Shown piece by piece: positions 6,268 through 8,609 of a DNA stretch of 8,609 bases. The notes below the pieces were generated by a model. That model made no database searches. It was not told where the DNA came from and worked only from the letters and a program-made list of their open reading frames with translations. The DNA is taken from the NCBI GenBank assembly GCA_964610165.1, contig CAZSUZ010000042.1, forward strand, positions 1 through 8,609, written 5' to 3'. The DNA comes from MFZZ01 sp964610165 (GTDB lineage: Bacteria; Patescibacteriota; Microgenomatia; UBA1406; GWC2-37-13). Position 1 is the stretch's first letter. Each line of letters starts with the position of its first letter. Position numbers and translations under genes: made by a program.

Positions 6268-7073
6268 TAGTTTTTTATTACATGTAATTTTGTTCGTAAG
6301 GGAGCATATTTAACTGCGTATCTTAGTCGAGCTTTTTCTTGATATTTTTGATGAATGTTTGAACCCGAACCACCCGTTGATTGAGCATTTTTATGCCACA
6401 ACACTATGTCTGGATTATATATAAGTTTAATGCCGGCTCGTTTTGCTCGTTCTGAATAATCTGAATCTTCATAGTAGAGAAAATATTCTTCATCCCAAAA
6501 ACCAATTCTATCAACAACATTTTTATCAAAACAAGTAAGACAACCAGTAATAAAGCCGGTTTCTTTAATTTTATTAAACTGTCCTTTATCAACTTCATCA
6601 ACTCCAGTATGGAATGTTAAAGCATGATTCCAATCAACAGTTCCACCTGCATACCAGATAACATTTCCTTCATCCGATTTAGTATATCTGTCTTTATGGA
6701 ATTCATATCCAGGTGCGTAATAAATTTTTCCACCAATGAGAGTATTAGGATATTCGTTAAGTGATTTTTGTATTTCTTCAATAAATACTTTCTTAAAAAA
6801 AACATCACTATTAATTACAACATATCGTGTTATATTTTTTTTAATAGCTTCTTTAATTCCTAAATTTACACCATGAGCATACCCTTTATTTTTACCATTT
6901 ATTACAGTAAAAGGAATATCGTAACCCTGAATAGGTTGTTTTTTATCAGATAAATCTGCAATAAAAAGTTCCCAATCTTTATTAGTTTGTGATTGAAGAC
7001 TTTTCATGAAGTCTTCTATAACAGTGTAGTTATTATAAACAACAGTGATAATTGCAATTTTATTATCAATCAT
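6249..7073 (-). CDS. Glycosyltransferase family 2, rhamnosyltransferase-like
   Basis: This is a 274-residue GT-A fold enzyme of the type often annotated as dTDP-rhamnose rhamnosyltransferase. It opens with IAIITVVYNN and has NKGYAHGVNLGI (62-73), a common donor-site segment. The metal-binding NSD is at 88-90 (VVINSDVFF), followed by TGCLTCFDKNVVDRIGFWDE (177-196). The catalytic-base region is FLYYEDSDYSERAKRAG (198-214) with E202-D203, and H227 follows in LWHKN. These blocks appear in the usual order and spacing, so the enzyme looks intact. Rhamnose is only the most common substrate of the subgroup. The gene begins inside the end of the flippase gene (overlap ATGATTGA, 7066-7073), so the two are probably co-translated. 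Its 3' end overlaps the convergent GT-C gene. Confidence 0.93.
   Translation of the reverse strand: MIDNKIAIITVVYNNYTVIEDFMKSLQSQTNKDWELFIADLSDKKQPIQGYDIPFTVINGKNKGYAHGVNLGIKEAIKKNITRYVVINSDVFFKKVFIEEIQKSLNEYPNTLIGGKIYYAPGYEFHKDRYTKSDEGNVIWYAGGTVDWNHALTFHTGVDEVDKGQFNKIKETGFITGCLTCFDKNVVDRIGFWDEEYFLYYEDSDYSERAKRAGIKLIYNPDIVLWHKNAQSTGGSGSNIHQKYQEKARLRYAVKYAPLRTKLHVIKNYYFKLM
6264..6288. repeat. AT-rich inverted repeats at the convergent gene junction
   Basis: GTAATA (6264-6269) can pair with TATTAC (6276-6281) around a loop of G and five T. The right arm is shared with a perfect 12-bp palindrome, ATTACATGTAAT (6277-6288). The two hairpins are mutually exclusive. They sit just past the plus-strand stop and inside the last codons of the minus-strand gene. 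Neither has a GC-rich stem followed by a clean T run, so I do not call a terminator. A weak role at the meeting point of the two transcripts is possible, but a palindrome of this size is expected by chance in such DNA. Confidence 0.25.
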
Positions 7074-8511
7074 ATTTCATGAGGCCTTTAATATCTGTAA
7101 TTATATCCCGTTTAAATACAAAATAAAGGATACCAATATATGTAGAAGCGCCAAGTAATGAGGAAGCTAAAAAGACAGGAATACTTACTCCAAAACGTTG
7201 AATCTGAAATACCACAATACCCATTACAATTGCAGAAATAATTGCTTGATAAATACTTGTTATAAAATTAAATGGAATAATGTTTTTTGCAATCTTCACA
7301 ATTACTATAAATGTAAGACCAATAATAAAGAGTGTTATTGGGAAACCAATCATGCCATACATGCGAGTTAAAATAGGAACAAAAATCCATGAAATTACTG
7401 TCCAATAAATCATAAATTTGAGAGATAAACCGATTTTTTTGAGTGCATTAAATACATGAATAAATACAGTGGAATACGGAACAAGAAAAGCTGAAAGACA
7501 GAATAAATAGAATAATGGTAACGCTGGTTCCCATTTACTATATTTAGGTACCAACTGAACTACATAATGCATTAACAGTACCATTCCTACATAAATTGGA
7601 GCCAAAAGTAATGTTTGAAAATATAACACTTTGTTAATAAGTCCAGCAATTTTATGTTGTTCATCTTGGATACGTGCAAAGACAGGAAAGAGTATTCTAT
7701 TTATGTTGTCAGTAATAATTCTAATTGGTGCTTCGGCCCAACGTTTTGCCCAACCAATATAACCAAGTGCTTCAAGTCCCAGAATTCCACCTAAATAAAT
7801 CATTAGTAAGTCATCTTTAACTAAAGCTAGAAGAGAATTAAATTGATACGGAACTCCAAAAGAAAGAAGTTTTTTCATGCTATCTTTTGAAATGCCAATC
7901 TGTGGAATCCAGAATGAAATTTTGTACATGATAATTGTTCCAACTATGGCTCGAATTAATACTCCGTAAACAAAGCTAAATAAACCAAAACCTGCAAGTG
8001 CTAAAACAGAAACTGTTACATAGAACAATGTATTTTCTATAATTTGTACAAAAACAATTTTTTGAAACTGAATCTTTCTTTCAAGAAATATAGAAGGAAT
8101 TGTCTTAAGAGAAGAAAAGAAAAACCCAGCAAGTAATGCCCAATATAAATAAACCGCGTCACTTGGCAGTTTGTATTTAACTGTTATAAAATTTGTAAGC
8201 GAAAATCCGATAATAATAAGAGTTACAATCAAAAATTGTTGAATAGTAAAGGTTGTTTTTACATCGTCATCCGTAATTTCTTTTTTTTGAACCAGAGATG
8301 CAGCAAGTCCAATATCTGAAAAGTAGTTAAATACAGACATGATTGATAGTGTTAAAATATATACGCCAAAAGTTGCTGGAGGTAGAACAATTGTTAATAT
8401 AATATTGGCAATTAGACCTAATGCAGCTGAATAACCACTCTGGAAAAAAAGACTAAAAAGACTAAATATGGTATTTTTTTTAAGTGATTGTGTATCGGAA
8501 GAACTATTCAT
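7066..8511 (-). CDS. Wzx-type polysaccharide flippase (PST/MVF superfamily)
   Basis: This is a 481-residue protein with about 12-14 membrane helices. It is predicted to flip a polyprenyl-diphosphate-linked oligosaccharide from the inner to the outer face of the membrane. The N-terminus (KKNTIFSLFSLFFQSGYSAA) and the LPPATFGVYILTLSI segment (43-57) match the first two helices of the polysaccharide synthesis (WzxC/TuaB-like) family. So do YFSDIGLAASLVQKKEIT (63-80) and LGLEALGYIGWAKRWAEAP (244-262), followed by INRILFPVFARIQDE (270-284). Length is normal for the family. The ATG at 8511 gives the expected short polar stretch before helix 1. It is the first gene of a minus-strand pair with the rhamnosyltransferase-like GT2, with an 8-bp overlap, and has its own TATAAT box. 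The substrate cannot be read from sequence; the glycosyltransferases around it suggest a heteropolysaccharide repeat. Confidence 0.94.
   Translation of the reverse strand: MNSSSDTQSLKKNTIFSLFSLFFQSGYSAALGLIANIILTIVLPPATFGVYILTLSIMSVFNYFSDIGLAASLVQKKEITDDDVKTTFTIQQFLIVTLIIIGFSLTNFITVKYKLPSDAVYLYWALLAGFFFSSLKTIPSIFLERKIQFQKIVFVQIIENTLFYVTVSVLALAGFGLFSFVYGVLIRAIVGTIIMYKISFWIPQIGISKDSMKKLLSFGVPYQFNSLLALVKDDLLMIYLGGILGLEALGYIGWAKRWAEAPIRIITDNINRILFPVFARIQDEQHKIAGLINKVLYFQTLLLAPIYVGMVLLMHYVVQLVPKYSKWEPALPLFYLFCLSAFLVPYSTVFIHVFNALKKIGLSLKFMIYWTVISWIFVPILTRMYGMIGFPITLFIIGLTFIVIVKIAKNIIPFNFITSIYQAIISAIVMGIVVFQIQRFGVSIPVFLASSLLGASTYIGILYFVFKRDIITDIKGLMKYD
7085..7089 (-). promoter_or_regulatory. Possible weak ribosome binding site (AAAGG)
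   Basis: AAAGG on the minus strand lies 11 bases before the ATG at 7073. It is the only start in the window with even a modest Shine-Dalgarno-like match. The spacing is long and the bases are also Lys-Gly codons of the flippase C-terminus, so it may be fortuitous. Coupling through the 8-bp gene overlap may matter more. Confidence 0.25.
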
Positions 8512-8525
8512 ATTGTGAGATTAAT

Positions 8526-8531
8526 ATTATA
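8526..8531 (-). promoter_or_regulatory. Minus-strand -10 box (TATAAT) before the flippase gene
   Basis: A perfect TATAAT on the minus strand lies 14 bases before the ATG at 8511. Transcription would start around 8519-8521, leaving a leader of about 8-10 bases with no Shine-Dalgarno motif. No recognisable -35 box is found 16-18 bases upstream. It probably drives the flippase and GT2 pair. It lies in the gap between the flippase gene and the apparent divergent gene at 8572. Confidence 0.5.
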
Positions 8532-8571
8532 CTTTGATTTAAGACGAGATGCTCTTAATACAAAATTAAAC

Positions 8572-8609
8572 ATGAAACAATTTTTTGAAAGAAATAAAAA
8601 AATAATATA
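8572..8609 (+). CDS. Start of a divergent gene, N-terminal fragment
   Basis: An ATG at 8572 opens a frame that stays open to the window edge, 12 codons reading MKQFFERNKKII. The basic, charged start followed by isoleucines resembles the cytoplasmic lead-in to a first membrane helix, as in the GT-C protein starting at 4603. It would be divergent from the flippase gene, 60 bp away. A weak -10-like TAATAC at 8556-8561 would give a leader of about four bases. The fragment is too short to name a family, and an open frame of 12 codons could be chance. Confidence 0.45.
   Translation, partial: MKQFFERNKKII

Noticed and set aside
6264..6281. Bidirectional intrinsic terminator
   Set aside because: The stem is six bp with no run of G-C pairs, and the T run lies in the loop and not after the stem on the plus strand.
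6277..6288. Perfect 12-bp palindrome ATTACATGTAAT as a regulator binding site
   Set aside because: It is inside coding sequence at a 3' end, far from any promoter, and several such palindromes are expected by chance in AT-rich DNA of this length.
6404..6808. Two small minus-strand open frames within the rhamnosyltransferase-like gene
   Set aside because: They are out-of-frame readings of low-complexity AT-rich coding sequence and carry no recognisable domain.

Overview
The window is a compact, AT-rich stretch (about two thirds or more A+T by eye) devoted almost entirely to surface-glycan assembly. It holds eight complete or partial genes for glycosyltransferases and a polysaccharide flippase, plus the first codons of a further gene at the right edge. 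The style suggests a Candidate Phyla Radiation (Patescibacteria) bacterium, possibly of the Microgenomates type. Pointers are the very short or overlapping gene boundaries, the near absence of Shine-Dalgarno motifs, and GT-C proteins with the FDWDQ, LGP-Y-Y-L and FDLRH patterns I associate with that group. This assignment rests on recognition, not on a search. Three genes end in TGA inside tight overlaps, so TGA looks like a stop and the TGA=Gly code of Gracilibacteria/Absconditabacteria is unlikely.

Layout. Positions 1-3422 carry four minus-strand genes. In transcription order they are a GT-C membrane glycosyltransferase (2022-3422), a WaaE/KdtX-like GT2 (1182-1976), a GT4 (128-1210) and the start of another GT2 (1-131). 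The last three overlap one another. A 102-bp divergent promoter region (3423-3524) separates this block from a plus-strand pair of GT-C proteins (3525-4631 and 4603-6267, overlapping by 29 bp). That pair runs head-on into a minus-strand pair, a Wzx-type flippase (7066-8511) followed by a rhamnosyltransferase-like GT2 (6249-7073). The two converging coding regions overlap by 19 bp. Beyond the flippase promoter, a divergent plus-strand gene seems to begin at 8572.

How the genes may work together (inference): the cytoplasmic GT2 and GT4 enzymes would build an oligosaccharide on a polyprenyl-phosphate carrier. The Wzx-type protein would flip it across the membrane. The three GT-C enzymes would add sugars, or transfer glycan, on the outer face using polyprenyl-phosphate sugars. 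No Wzy polymerase, O-antigen ligase, initiating phosphoglycosyl transferase or nucleotide-sugar enzyme is visible here, so the pathway must extend beyond the window.

The most distinctive signal is regulatory. Each gene preceded by non-coding DNA has a TATAAT-like box placed so that transcription would start at, or within a few bases of, the ATG, and none has a clear ribosome binding site. No RNA genes, insertion sequences, CRISPR arrays or convincing terminators were seen. No single new system can be claimed from this sequence.
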